The notes beneath the pieces are model-generated. The model searched no databases. It saw only the letters and a list, made by a program, of their open reading frames with translations, and was not told where the DNA came from. The translations under genes were made by a program, and so were the position numbers. DNA of 64,000 nucleotides from positions 1 through 64,000 of the forward strand of contig JABAZP010000023.1 of the NCBI GenBank assembly GCA_018608405.1, in the 5' to 3' direction. This DNA comes from Flavobacteriales bacterium (GTDB lineage: Bacteria > Bacteroidota > Bacteroidia > Flavobacteriales_E > Vicingaceae). How positions within the stretch are numbered: position 1 is the stretch's first letter; each line of letters begins with the position of its first letter. This document shows, piece by piece, positions 34,564 to 43,958 of this stretch.

Positions 34564-34926
34564 TTAGCTGGTTTTATTTTTTCCTTCAACTTTTTCAATT
34601 AATCTGTTCTCTCCAAAAAAATCAAGTTTTATCAAACTTTCAGAGTAACCCATCTTTATAACTTCACGCTTAACAGTTTCAGCTCTTTTTTTAGAAAGCT
34701 CTTGGTTATAATTATCGTCTCCTTTAGCATCTGTATGTCCTGAAATTGCAATTTTCGTGATGGATTCCGGTTCTGACGACTCAAGAAAAATGGCCAGACT
34801 TTTCCTGTTCTCAAGATCAAGCTTCCATTCGTTTAATTCATAGTTTAACACCATTTCTGCTGTTTGACCGGTACAATTAAATGTAGTGGAAATGGTTGTT
34901 ATAATTAAAAAAATCTTTCGAATCAT
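34564..34926 (-). CDS. OmpA-like C-terminal domain protein, 3' end truncated
   Basis: From ATG 34926 a signal-like segment (MIRKIFLIITTISTT) is followed by an OmpA-like peptidoglycan-binding domain: ISGHTDAKGDDNYNQELSKKRAETV (about 66-90) and the GENRLIEK loop. The domain normally ends with an NRRVEI strand; here it stops after KNKTS, so the last helix and strand are missing. It probably lost its 3' end at the junction with the lipocalin-like fragment and may be non-functional. Confidence 0.7.
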   Translation of the reverse strand: MIRKIFLIITTISTTFNCTGQTAEMVLNYELNEWKLDLENRKSLAIFLESSEPESITKIAISGHTDAKGDDNYNQELSKKRAETVKREVIKMGYSESLIKLDFFGENRLIEKVEGKNKTS

Positions 34927-35048
34927 AAAGAAGGGTTTTGTGAAAGAGCTGCAGTTTATGTGTGGCTTCGTATTTACCACACTAAAATAAACTCTTTTAC
35001 CCGCACTTTATTACTTATCCTCTTTCTTATTTTTACAAAAAAAAACAC

Positions 35049-35465
35049 ATGTCAAGCGAAAAATTTGATTCCAATAGAGCTCCTGAACCAGTTGGCGCAT
35101 ACCCACACTCTAGAAAAGTAGGCAATTTACTATTCCTTTCAGGAGTCGGGCCAAGAGAACGAGGAACTAAAAAGATTCCTGGGGTAGAGTTAGATGAAGA
35201 TGGGAATATAGTTTCTTACGACATAGAAACGCAATGCCGTTCTGTATTTAACAACGTGAAAACAATTGTGGAAGATTCAGGCGCAAAATGGGAAAACGTG
35301 GTGGATGTTACTGTCTTTTTAACGAATATGAAAAATGATTTTAAGGCATATAACAAGTTATACGCTGAATTTTTTAAAGACAATCAACCTTGCAGAACTA
35401 CGTTGGAAATTAAAAGTCTACCAACTCCAATTGCAATTGAGCTTAAAGTTATTGCCACTATTTAA
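35049..35465 (+). CDS. RidA/YjgF-family enamine/imine deaminase-like protein
   Basis: 138 aa, slightly longer than RidA proper (about 128). Typical trimer-core features are PVGAYPHSRKVGNLLFLSG, the RSVFNNVKTIVEDSGAKWENVVDVTVFLT helix-strand, and the terminal CRTTLEIKSLPTPIAIELKVIAT, with the substrate-binding Arg of the family. It would hydrolyse reactive enamines or act on aminomuconate-type compounds; the subgroup cannot be fixed by eye. Confidence 0.88.
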   Translation: MSSEKFDSNRAPEPVGAYPHSRKVGNLLFLSGVGPRERGTKKIPGVELDEDGNIVSYDIETQCRSVFNNVKTIVEDSGAKWENVVDVTVFLTNMKNDFKAYNKLYAEFFKDNQPCRTTLEIKSLPTPIAIELKVIATI

Positions 35466-35541
35466 CTTTCGCCTATCGCAATTAGATTTTTCATTTAAGT
35501 CAGTTTCCCTACCAGCAAAATAGTAGTTTTTTAAATTGAAA

Positions 35542-36247
35542 TTAGTCCATCAAATCAGCCAACATAATTAGTCCATGAACATCTAATAGCCGGAGTCTTT
35601 TCCCTTCAAGCCCGATTAGTCTGTCTTTCTTTAACTCACTTAAAAGTCTTATTAACGCTTCAGTTGAGCTTCCAATCATATTGGCGAGCTCTTCCCTACT
35701 CAGTTTAATATCCAAACAATCATCTTGATCTAAGCCAAATATTTCCTTTAACCACAATAACATTTCCGACAGCCTTTGTTTTGCTGTTTTTTGGGCTAAA
35801 ATAGTTATCAATTTAGTTGCCTTATTCCAGTTAATCGCAGAGGTTTCGAGCACCTTCATGCTAAATTTTGGTTCTGTTTTTAGTAATTCGAAAAACTGTT
35901 CAGCGGGTATGAAACAAACTGCCGCATCTTCTAAAACGGTTGCTGTTGCGGTTAACGGGTATTTGCTTAACATCGAATTGTATCCCATTACATCTCCCTC
36001 CGTTGAAAATCGAATAATCTGCTCCTTTCCTGAAGAACCTATTTTACTCAATTTAACTTTACCCTTGTTTACAAAAAAGACCTCTTGAATAACCTCCCTC
36101 TCTAAAAATTACTTCTCCTTTCTTGTAAAACTCGCATCCTCTATGCTCGTCTAATTGAACTAGTTGTTCGCTGTTTAAACTACAGAATACAGATTTTTGC
36201 TTCGCACCACATGTTTGGCAAGATGGTGCTTGTAGTTTTTGACTCAT
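35542..36247 (-). pseudogene. Crp/Fnr-family regulator, frameshifted
   Basis: The gene begins at ATG 36247 with an N-terminal Cys cluster (CQTCGAKQKSVFC), as in FNR-type oxygen sensors. The first frame breaks at about 36062 after SRGLFCKQG; the second continues GKVKLSKIGSSGKEQIIRF..., the cyclic-nucleotide-like beta barrel, and ends with a Crp-type helix-turn-helix (SREELANMIGSSTEALIRLLSELKKDRLI). Restoring GLFCVNKGKVKL needs two bases (GT) near the TTTTTTGTAA tract. It is divergent from a broken ccoI gene, so this is probably the FNR that served a cbb3 oxidase locus. Confidence 0.8.
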
Positions 36248-36305
36248 ACTTGTGACAAATATCATACTTTGTATTCGAAATAAAAAGGAAATTTGACCTT
36301 TCAAA

Positions 36306-36737
36306 ATGGAAATAAATACAGCAAATTCTGTACTAACAAATAAATGCTATCGTTTTGGAGATGAGTGCATTGAATAAAATATAGTTTCAGAAGGGAAAAA
36401 CTTCTGCTGTCACGGTTGCCAAACTGTTTTTGAAATACTATCTCAAAACGAAATGTGCGACTATTATGAGCTTGAAAACATGCCCGGAATTAGCATGAAA
36501 GCTCGAAAAGAAGCCCGTTTTGATTATTTAAATCAACCGGAGGTTATTGAGAAGTTAATCGATTACCGAGATGAAAGCTTAACAAAAATTCAATTTTACC
36601 TCCCGCAAATTCATTGCAGCGCTTGTTTGTGGTTGCTAGAAAATTTATATAAACTCAACCCAAATGTTAATCAAAGCCGGGTAAACTTCTTAAAAAAAGA
36701 GCTTTATGTCACCTTTCAATATCTTCCCCAGCTATAA
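36306..36737 (+). pseudogene. CcoI-like copper P-type ATPase, N-terminal remnant
   Basis: The start at ATG 36306 encodes the CcoI N-terminal metal-binding domain: NKCYRFGDECIE, a TAA at 36375, then GKNFCCHGCQTVFEIL in the same frame. A heavy-metal domain follows (HCSACLWLLENLYKLN). The frame stops at 36737, where it joins an unrelated minus-strand gene; the membrane, phosphorylation and ATP-binding domains are gone. CcoI delivers copper to cbb3 oxidase, which therefore has lost this loader here unless a second copy exists. Confidence 0.82.
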
Positions 36738-36954
36738 AAAAGCTGCCATCAAATCCAGTGTAATTAAAAACCTCTTGTGGTGGAGCTCCTGCTGAGTCCG
36801 TTCTATCAAAAAAGTCTTGTGTGTTTGTTCCAACTCCATTTCCGTTCGGATAGGAGAATCCCGAGGTAGTCTCAAAGGATTCAGTATAAAATGTTGCTTG
36901 AGCTATAGCCCCTAACGACATGAATACCAATGCTAATGTGTAAATTTTTTTCAT
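36709..36954 (-). pseudogene. 5' fragment of a secreted protein
   Basis: 81 codons from ATG 36954 with a clear signal peptide (MKKIYTLALVFMSLGAIAQ) and an ATFYTESFETTSGFSYPNG segment typical of large secreted T9SS or lamin-tail proteins. It stops at the point where the CcoI remnant begins, in the opposite direction. The mature part is far too short, so I read it as cut by the same deletion or rearrangement. Confidence 0.65.
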
Positions 36955-37099
36955 ATTACTTTTAGTTTTATTTCTGCAACTAAAGTATTTTGAAAGGGAT
37001 TAATTTAAAGAGGGCTTTGTTTTACGAAAGACTTATTTAATCTTTATGGCGAGGTTATTCCAAGGTTAAAAACGGAAAGAAATAAGTACAAATTGTTAA

Positions 37100-37896
37100 C
37101 TAAATCACCTCGCTCCACTTCTTCTTGACAAAAGGCATGGTTGCCTTATTTTTAATGGCATGCAGTTGGATGGTTACGAGTAAAAATGCAGCGGCGCCAG
37201 CTGCAGGATAGGCAATTGCTATTTCAGAATTCCAATGGCGAACTGCAATTGCAACCAAGGCCCAAACGGCTACTAAGCCAACTTCACGCAAGTTTCTTTT
37301 TTGGACTAAAAGAAAGTTGATCAACGTCACTACTCCAATCATAATAATTACCCAAGTGCGCTCTTGCAAACCCATAGAAAAGCCGGTGTAATTTAAATAC
37401 GATGAAACGTTGGCAACAAATGCCACCATAATCCATCCAAAGTAAAGATCAATGGGCCACCAAATCAAAGCTATGACCTTGCAAGGAGCGTCCCACAGTT
37501 CCATTTTTAATTGGATGATTATTCTTAGAAACCAACTAAACATCAAAAACATTATGATAACAGACATTAAAATGTCTTCCGTGAGCCAATAGTACACCCA
37601 AGCGCCATTTAGTAAGTTAAGCCCAATCATTAACGGAATTGCTTTTTCTACATGATGGTATTTATCCGGTTTTGTAAAAGCCAAGTACACTGCGAAAACT
37701 CCAAAAACAATAAGTCCTAAAAAGATAATTCCCAAATGGAAAAAGCATAACCTGCGGGCGTAAATAAACTATCGTACTTTCCGCTTACACTGCCAATCGT
37801 TTTGCCATCTATAAATCCAGTATTAGAAAGGTAATTCCAATAGATTAAAAGTAATGTTACAATAAGATTTGTTACAGAGAGTATTTTGAATTTCAT
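37100..37896 (-). pseudogene. TspO/MBR-type membrane protein, frameshifted
   Basis: From ATG 37896 the N-terminal part reads KYDSLFTPAGYAFSIW, the TspO first loop. The frame then breaks at 37734-37738 (TTTGGGAATT); adding one G restores SIWGIIFLGLIVFGVFAVY. The rest (211 codons) is intact with six to seven membrane helices and many Trp residues. The family binds tetrapyrroles and in photosynthetic bacteria regulates pigment genes in response to oxygen and light. Translation from an internal TTG is possible but would lose the first helix. Confidence 0.75.
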
Positions 37897-37952
37897 GGAG
37901 ACAAATTTAACTATAAGTGTTTTTGTTGGCTTCTGTTTTCCATTTCAATAAG

Positions 37953-37984
37953 TTGTGTAAATCACCCCCATTTTGTTACCTTCG
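37953..37984 (+). promoter_or_regulatory. Candidate promoter of ileS
   Basis: TTG at 37953-37955 and TACCTTCG at 37977-37984, spacing 21 bp, resemble the Bacteroidota promoter pattern. The leader to the ATG is about 25 nt. Weak match. Confidence 0.3.
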
Positions 37985-38012
37985 CAAACGTTTATTTTAA
38001 GTAAACACTATC

Positions 38013-41000
38013 ATGGGTAAATACAAAGAATACAAGCTATTAGACCTTCCTGCTGTTGCAGATCAGGTTTTAAAATACTGGGAAGAAAACGATATTTTTC
38101 AAGAAAGTATTGAAAGCCGTGAAGGAAATAAGCCATTTGTTTTTTATGAAGGCCCTCCTTCAGCAAATGGACTTCCGGGAATTCACCATGTCATGGCAAG
38201 AGCCATTAAAGATATTTTTTGCCGCTATAAAACTCAAAAGGGCTTTCAAGTAAAGCGAAAAGCTGGTTGGGATACACATGGTTTGCCTGTGGAATTAGGT
38301 GTTGAAAAAGAGTTAGGAATTACCAAGGAAGACATTGGCAAAAAAATATCGGTTGAGGATTATAACAAAGCGTGCCGGGAAGCGGTAATGCGCTACACCG
38401 ATGTTTGGAATGATCTAACAAAAAAAATGGGCTATTGGGTAGATATGGAAAACCCATATGTAACCTACGAAAACAAATACATTGAGTCGGTTTGGCACTT
38501 GTTAAAACAACTCTACGACAAGGGTTTAATCTACAAAGGATATACGATTCAGCCGTATTCCCCTGCAGCTGGAACTGGTTTGAGTTCACACGAATTAAAC
38601 CAGCCCGGAGCATACAAAGACGTAAAAGATACCTCAGCTACAGCGCAGTTTAAAGTAATTAAAGACGATAAGTCAAACTTTTTATTTAATGACCTACACG
38701 GCGATTTATTCTTTTTAGCTTGGACCACCACTCCGTGGACTTTGCCTTCGAACACGGCTTTGGGAGTTGGTAAAAACATCGACTACGTTAAAGTTAAGTC
38801 CTTTAACAAGTACACTCACGAACCAATAACTGCCATTCTCGCAAAGGAATTGGTGGGCAAGTGGTTTGCAGATAAATCAAAAGATTTAGCCCTTTCAGAT
38901 TACAAGAATGATGGAAAAAATATTCCATTTGAAATCGTTGCTGAATTCAAAGGAAGCGACTTAGACAGAATTCGTTACGAACAGTTATTGCCATACGCAC
39001 AACCAGAAGAAGGTGATGCTTTTCGTGTGTTGTTGGGAGATTTTGTAACGACCTCTGACGGTACAGGAATCGTGCATTTAGCGCCAAGTTATGGAGCTGA
39101 TGATTACCGCGTTGCGCAAATTAATGGAATAGGTGCGCTACACTTAGTTGACAATCAAGGAAAGTTCAAAGCAGAAGTTACTGATTTTGCAGGTGAATAT
39201 GTAAAAGAACAATACCTAAAAGACGAAGACAAACCTGCTGACTACAAATCTATTGATGTTAGAATTTCCATCAAGTTAAAAGAAGAAAATAGAGCGTTTG
39301 ACGTGCAGAAATACGAGCACAGTTACCCACATTGCTGGAGAACCGACAAACCGATCTTATACTTCCCACTAGATTCTTGGTTTATTAAAACAACTGCAGT
39401 TAAAGAACAGTTAATTGCCAATAACAAAAAAATTAACTGGAAACCAGAAAGTACTGGAACTGGCCGGTTTGGAAACTGGTTGGAAAACCTGCAAGACTGG
39501 AACCTCAGCCGTTCTAGGTATTGGGGAATTCCCATTCCCATCTGGACCACCGAGGATAAAGAAGAGCAAATTTGTATTGGTTCTGCTGAGCAGTTGCGAG
39601 CAGAATGTGAAAAAGCAGTTGAGACCGGCTTGATGGATAAAAATCCTTTGGGAGATTTTGAGCCACAAAACATGTCAAAGGAAAACTACGAAACCTTCGA
39701 TTTTCATCGCCCTTTTGTTGATGATATTGTGTTAGTTTCTCCCTCTGGGAAAGCGATGAAAAGAGAAACTGACTTGATTGATGTTTGGTTTGACTCAGGA
39801 TCCATGCCCTATGCACAATGGCACTACCCTTTTGAAAACAAGGAGCTAATAGATCAAAATAAATTTTATCCGGCTGATTTTATTGCCGAAGGTGTAGATC
39901 AAACAAGAGGTTGGTTTTTTACGCTTCATGCAATAGCAACTTTATGTTTTGACACCATAGCTTACAAAAACGTGGTTTCAAACGGCTTGGTGTTAGATAA
40001 AAATGGGCAAAAGATGAGTAAGCGACTTGGAAATGCCGCTGACCCTTTTGAGACACTAAAAAAATACGGACCAGATGCCACAAGATGGTACATGATTACC
40101 AACGCTCAGCCTTGGGATAACCTCAAATTTGATTTAGATGGGATTACTGAGGTACAGCGCAAGTTTTTCGGAACCTTATACAACACGTATAACTTCTTTG
40201 CGCTTTATGCAAACATTGATAATTTCACCTTTGAAGAGGCACATGTGCCCTATGAAAAGAAACCAGAAATTGACCGTTGGGTGCTATCTAAACTTAACTC
40301 TCTTGTAAAAGAGGTTGATGCTGCATTTGAAGATTATGAACCGACAAAAGCAGGTCGTTTAATTCAAGAGTTCACAACCGACCATTTAAGCAACTGGTAC
40401 GTGCGTTTATGCAGACGAAGATTCTGGAAAGGTGATTACACCGAAGATAAAATTTCAGCCTACCAGACACTTTATACCTGTTTGATTACCATCGCTAAAT
40501 TGTCTGCCCCAATTGCTCCATTCTTTATGGACCAATTGTTTAAGGACTTAAATGACGTAAGCGGAAAAGAAACAGTTAACTCTATTCATCTTTCAGATTT
40601 TGGAAAGTTGAAAGAAAAGTACATCGACGAAGATTTAGAGCAACGCATGGAAATTGCTCAAAAGCTTTCTTCCATGGTTTTAGCACTAAGAAAAAAAGAA
40701 AGTTTAAAAGTTCGCCAACCGCTGCAAAAAATGATGGTGCCTATTTTAGACCCAACTTTCAAACGACAATTGCAAGACGTTGAAGCTTTAATTCTATCTG
40801 AAGTAAATGTGAAGGAATTAGAATACTTGGAAGAAACCGCAGGAATATTAGTGAAAAAGGTGAAAGCAGACTTTAAAAAACTAGGGCCTAAGTTTGGGAA
40901 AGACATGAAACAAGTTGCCGGAGCTATTAGTCAGTTATCTCAAGATCAAATCAGTGACCTAGAGAAAAACGATAAAATTGAACTTCAATTAAGTGACAAA

Positions 41001-41378
41001 ACAATTGAGTTAACCACGGCCGATGTTGAGATTTCTTCAGAGGATATTCCAGGTTGGTTAGTTGCTACCGAAGGAAAATATACTGTTGCGTTAGACGTTA
41101 CTTTATCGGAAGAGTTAATCGAGGAGGGTATTGCTAGAGAAGTAGTTAACCGTGTACAAAACTTTAGAAAAGAAGCTGGGTTTGAGGTAACAGATAAGAT
41201 TAACATATCTTTAGAAACTAGTAATGTGCTAAACAGTGCAATCCAAAACAATAAAAATTATATTTGTTCTGAAACATTGGCCGAGAATTTATCGTTTGTA
41301 GATAAAATTGATGGAGAGAAGTTTTTATTAGAAATAGATAACGAAACAAAAGCCTACGTTGGTTTAAAAAAGGTATAA
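38013..41378 (+). CDS. ileS: Isoleucyl-tRNA synthetase
   Basis: 1121 aa. Class I motifs: the HIGH-equivalent GLPGIHH (about 53-59), the KMSKS loop GQKMSKRLGN (about 665-674) and the editing domain with TTTPWTLPSN. The zinc motifs of some IleRS C-termini are not obvious, in line with the eukaryote-like group used in Bacteroidota. Charges tRNA-Ile with isoleucine. Intact over the whole length, with downstream dksA-like and lspA genes in the same direction. Confidence 0.97.
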   Translation: MGKYKEYKLLDLPAVADQVLKYWEENDIFQESIESREGNKPFVFYEGPPSANGLPGIHHVMARAIKDIFCRYKTQKGFQVKRKAGWDTHGLPVELGVEKELGITKEDIGKKISVEDYNKACREAVMRYTDVWNDLTKKMGYWVDMENPYVTYENKYIESVWHLLKQLYDKGLIYKGYTIQPYSPAAGTGLSSHELNQPGAYKDVKDTSATAQFKVIKDDKSNFLFNDLHGDLFFLAWTTTPWTLPSNTALGVGKNIDYVKVKSFNKYTHEPITAILAKELVGKWFADKSKDLALSDYKNDGKNIPFEIVAEFKGSDLDRIRYEQLLPYAQPEEGDAFRVLLGDFVTTSDGTGIVHLAPSYGADDYRVAQINGIGALHLVDNQGKFKAEVTDFAGEYVKEQYLKDEDKPADYKSIDVRISIKLKEENRAFDVQKYEHSYPHCWRTDKPILYFPLDSWFIKTTAVKEQLIANNKKINWKPESTGTGRFGNWLENLQDWNLSRSRYWGIPIPIWTTEDKEEQICIGSAEQLRAECEKAVETGLMDKNPLGDFEPQNMSKENYETFDFHRPFVDDIVLVSPSGKAMKRETDLIDVWFDSGSMPYAQWHYPFENKELIDQNKFYPADFIAEGVDQTRGWFFTLHAIATLCFDTIAYKNVVSNGLVLDKNGQKMSKRLGNAADPFETLKKYGPDATRWYMITNAQPWDNLKFDLDGITEVQRKFFGTLYNTYNFFALYANIDNFTFEEAHVPYEKKPEIDRWVLSKLNSLVKEVDAAFEDYEPTKAGRLIQEFTTDHLSNWYVRLCRRRFWKGDYTEDKISAYQTLYTCLITIAKLSAPIAPFFMDQLFKDLNDVSGKETVNSIHLSDFGKLKEKYIDEDLEQRMEIAQKLSSMVLALRKKESLKVRQPLQKMMVPILDPTFKRQLQDVEALILSEVNVKELEYLEETAGILVKKVKADFKKLGPKFGKDMKQVAGAISQLSQDQISDLEKNDKIELQLSDKTIELTTADVEISSEDIPGWLVATEGKYTVALDVTLSEELIEEGIAREVVNRVQNFRKEAGFEVTDKINISLETSNVLNSAIQNNKNYICSETLAENLSFVDKIDGEKFLLEIDNETKAYVGLKKV

Positions 41379-41417
41379 AAGTCCGGCTGAATAAAGAGGG
41401 GCATTAAAGAAAAGAAA

Positions 41418-41792
41418 ATGGAAAAAGAAAAATACAGTGACAAAGAGTTACAAGAATTCAAGGAATTAATTGAAGGAAAGTTAAGTGAAGCAAAAATAGA
41501 TTTAGAAGGATTGAGAGGTTCATTGTCACATAAAGATGATCACGGAACGGAAGATACTTCTCCGTCATTTAAAATGATGGAAGACGGTTCTGAAACACTT
41601 TCTAGGGAAGAGATGAGCAACTTAGCTATTCGTCAAGAGAAGTTTATTACTCATTTAGAAAACGCTTTGACGAGAATTGCAAATAAAACCTACGGCGTTT
41701 GTAGAGAAACAGGAAAATTAATTCCAAAAGAACGTTTGAGAGCAGTGCCACACGCTACACTTTCAATTGAAGCAAAAAACGCTCAAGGATAA
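41418..41792 (+). CDS. DksA/TraR-like protein lacking the zinc-finger cysteines
   Basis: 124 aa. The coiled-coil part (about 10-85) is rich in Lys and Glu, and the C-terminus has the TraR/DksA segment TYGVCRETGKLIPKERL, but only one Cys remains of the usual four, so it should not bind zinc. Members bind RNA polymerase through the secondary channel. Position between ileS and lspA suggests co-transcription. It is the Bacteroidota form of the family; its effect on transcription is unknown. Confidence 0.85.
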   Translation: MEKEKYSDKELQEFKELIEGKLSEAKIDLEGLRGSLSHKDDHGTEDTSPSFKMMEDGSETLSREEMSNLAIRQEKFITHLENALTRIANKTYGVCRETGKLIPKERLRAVPHATLSIEAKNAQG

Positions 41793-41805
41793 CACAGAAT
41801 TAAAT

Positions 41806-42471
41806 ATGAAGAGTAAGTTTTCTTCTTATGGACTGCCGCTACTAATTATAGTGGCAGTTTTGTTTATTGACCAAGCGAGTAAGTTTTGGGTGAAGTTAAA
41901 CATGGAGATTTCAGAAGAAATTCCAGTATTAGGAGATTGGTTCATTATTCACTTTACAGAGAATAATGGAATGGCTTTTGGAATGGAATTCGCAGGTGAA
42001 TGGGGAAAGCTATTCTTAAGTCTTTTCAGAATTGTTGCCGTTTCAGGAATAGGTTGGTACTTATTCAGTCTGCCTAAAAAAGGAGTTTCAGCAGGTTTAA
42101 TGGCTAGTGGAGCACTAATTTTTGCCGGAGCACTAGGGAATATCATTGACAGTGTTTTTTACGGAGTCATCTTTAACGACAGTTATTATCAAGTTGCTAC
42201 CTTATTCCCCGCTGAAGGAGGTTACGCTGCACCTCTATATGGCAGAGTTGTAGACATGCTTTACTTTCCTTTAATGGAGGGGTTTTTCCCTGAATGGTTT
42301 CCAATATGGTCAGGAGAGCATTTTATTTTCTTTAGGCCTGTATTTAATATTGCCGATACAGCCATTACTTGTGGAGTTGCTTCTGTGCTGTTATTTCATA
42401 GAGACTTCTTTAAGGAGGAGGAGTCAGAAGAGGAAGAGGTAGTAGAAGAGGTTGAAGACAAACAAGATTAA
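41806..42471 (+). CDS. lspA: Lipoprotein signal peptidase
   Basis: Cleaves signal peptides of prolipoproteins in the inner membrane. 221 aa with four membrane helices; catalytic Asp residues are in GRVVDMLYF (about 149) and NIADTAIT (about 185). Starting at 41767 would add a short non-conserved extension, so I chose ATG 41806. The C-terminus carries an acidic tail (about 20 residues, mostly Glu) that is unusual. The gene is followed by a hairpin terminator. Confidence 0.93.
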   Translation: MKSKFSSYGLPLLIIVAVLFIDQASKFWVKLNMEISEEIPVLGDWFIIHFTENNGMAFGMEFAGEWGKLFLSLFRIVAVSGIGWYLFSLPKKGVSAGLMASGALIFAGALGNIIDSVFYGVIFNDSYYQVATLFPAEGGYAAPLYGRVVDMLYFPLMEGFFPEWFPIWSGEHFIFFRPVFNIADTAITCGVASVLLFHRDFFKEEESEEEEVVEEVEDKQD

Positions 42472-42516
42472 AACGCTTTTTATCCTCAAAAAGGAAATCT
42501 TATTCTTTATAAAATA

Positions 42517-42553
42517 AAAAAGAGCCGCAACCCATTGGGTTAACGACTCTTTT
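42517..42553. terminator. Bidirectional terminator between lspA and a barrel gene
   Basis: AAAAGAG (42517-42523), AACCC and GGGTT, and CTCTTTT (42547-42553) form a stem with one or two mismatches and a short ATT loop. A-runs precede and T-runs follow, which suits both strands of these convergent genes. Confidence 0.7.
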
Positions 42554-42575
42554 CTGTTTAATAGTATCTCTATCC

Positions 42576-43958
42576 TTAGAACTTAAATCTAGTTCCAAAA
42601 CTGACTCCAACGTATTGCAGTTTCTCCGTGAATCGTGCTTCCTCTTTCGTAATTGAGTTCACACTTCTTCTGAAACTCGGTGTAATTAAGAAGGATGTTT
42701 TCTCACTATAAAAATAAGTAACCCCTGCAGCTAAGTGAACATTCACAACTCCGGCAGTTTTAAAAGGGTTCTCTCCTTCATCTTCCAAGTTTGCCACCTC
42801 ATTTACAGACTGCCTATTTGATAAGCTATGGTTTTGGTTCACATACCCTTTTACCGCACCCTGCTTCATTCTAATCAGAGGTTGCGGTTCTACTCCTCCA
42901 AAAACATCTACACGTTTTAAAATATAACCCTTGTAAGAGTTCATGATTTGCAACCCAAGTCCGCCTTTTACATGCCATCCCCATCTTGAATTTCGATTTT
43001 GATAACCTAATAGTAGTGGTACTTCAACAAAATTATATTGATTGCTGAAACGTTTCTTGTCTTCGAAATGCATTTCCTCGTAGATCTGAGTATAATTAAT
43101 TCCTGTTTCAATGAACCTATTTTTCGTTAATTCATATTGCAACAACCCACTTACCGTAAACGCAATTCGAGTATTTTCCGCTTTCTCCCGGTCTCTTAAA
43201 TAAGACGAAGACAAATCATACTTTGCTCGCATTGTTTTGTGAATAGAATGTGGTGTTACAGCAAACAAAACCGAACTTCTTTCCCAAAACGTTTTTCGTT
43301 CAACTCTAGGTAATACGTAGTCATAATCAATTTCCACTTTTTTAGGATCTACGCTATCCAAATCTGTATTAACGAACTTTTTCTGCATCAATTCCATTTC
43401 ATAATACCTTGTAAATGCTTTTGCCCTTGCACTTTCCCAACCATCCAAATTTTCAATGTAAACAGAAAGCCTAGAGTCGGGCAGGTCTGGTCTGGTAAAC
43501 CCTGCTTGCTCTAGCGAAGCAAGTTCGTCTACTGAAGGGTATAGATTACGATAATCATATTGGCTTTCAAGTGACCTAGAAGCTTTAAATGTAGAATTCT
43601 TTTGAGCCCGAGATAAATTAAATTGAGCTGTGATTTTATTTGTTGTTGAATTATTAATCTCATCTATTTGACTCGTTTCGAATTCCTCGCTTATAATTAG
43701 TTTGCTAATCTCGTTTGCCCGGTATGTGTATTGGCTTGTCTCCTCCTCTCCAAAAAGCACGATAGAACTACCGCCCGCCAAAAGCAACATCAGTAACGTT
43801 CCAAAAATCCCCCAGTTGTTCGAAATTCGGTTGGCCACCACATGACCAAAATTTCGCTTAGCCTGAATGTTTTCCCATACGGCAGGGGGAGGAGTTGCCA
43901 TTTGGTCACTCAGTCTATCTCGGAAGACTTGGTCAAAATTGTTATTTTGATCAGACAT
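42576..43958 (-). CDS. Outer-membrane barrel-like protein with N-terminal inner-membrane anchor
   Basis: 460 aa. A cytoplasm-like start (about 1-38), a hydrophobic segment (GIFGTLLMLLLAGGSSIVLFG, about 49-69), a linker, and a C-terminal half of alternating beta strands ending FSVSFGTRFKF-like (terminal Phe), as in outer-membrane barrels. This mixture of an anti-sigma-like anchor and a barrel end occurs in sigma-linked Bacteroidota proteins. It overlaps the ECF sigma gene by eight bases, so it probably regulates that sigma factor or is its target. Confidence 0.75.
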   Translation of the reverse strand: MSDQNNNFDQVFRDRLSDQMATPPPAVWENIQAKRNFGHVVANRISNNWGIFGTLLMLLLAGGSSIVLFGEEETSQYTYRANEISKLIISEEFETSQIDEINNSTTNKITAQFNLSRAQKNSTFKASRSLESQYDYRNLYPSVDELASLEQAGFTRPDLPDSRLSVYIENLDGWESARAKAFTRYYEMELMQKKFVNTDLDSVDPKKVEIDYDYVLPRVERKTFWERSSVLFAVTPHSIHKTMRAKYDLSSSYLRDREKAENTRIAFTVSGLLQYELTKNRFIETGINYTQIYEEMHFEDKKRFSNQYNFVEVPLLLGYQNRNSRWGWHVKGGLGLQIMNSYKGYILKRVDVFGGVEPQPLIRMKQGAVKGYVNQNHSLSNRQSVNEVANLEDEGENPFKTAGVVNVHLAAGVTYFYSEKTSFLITPSFRRSVNSITKEEARFTEKLQYVGVSFGTRFKF

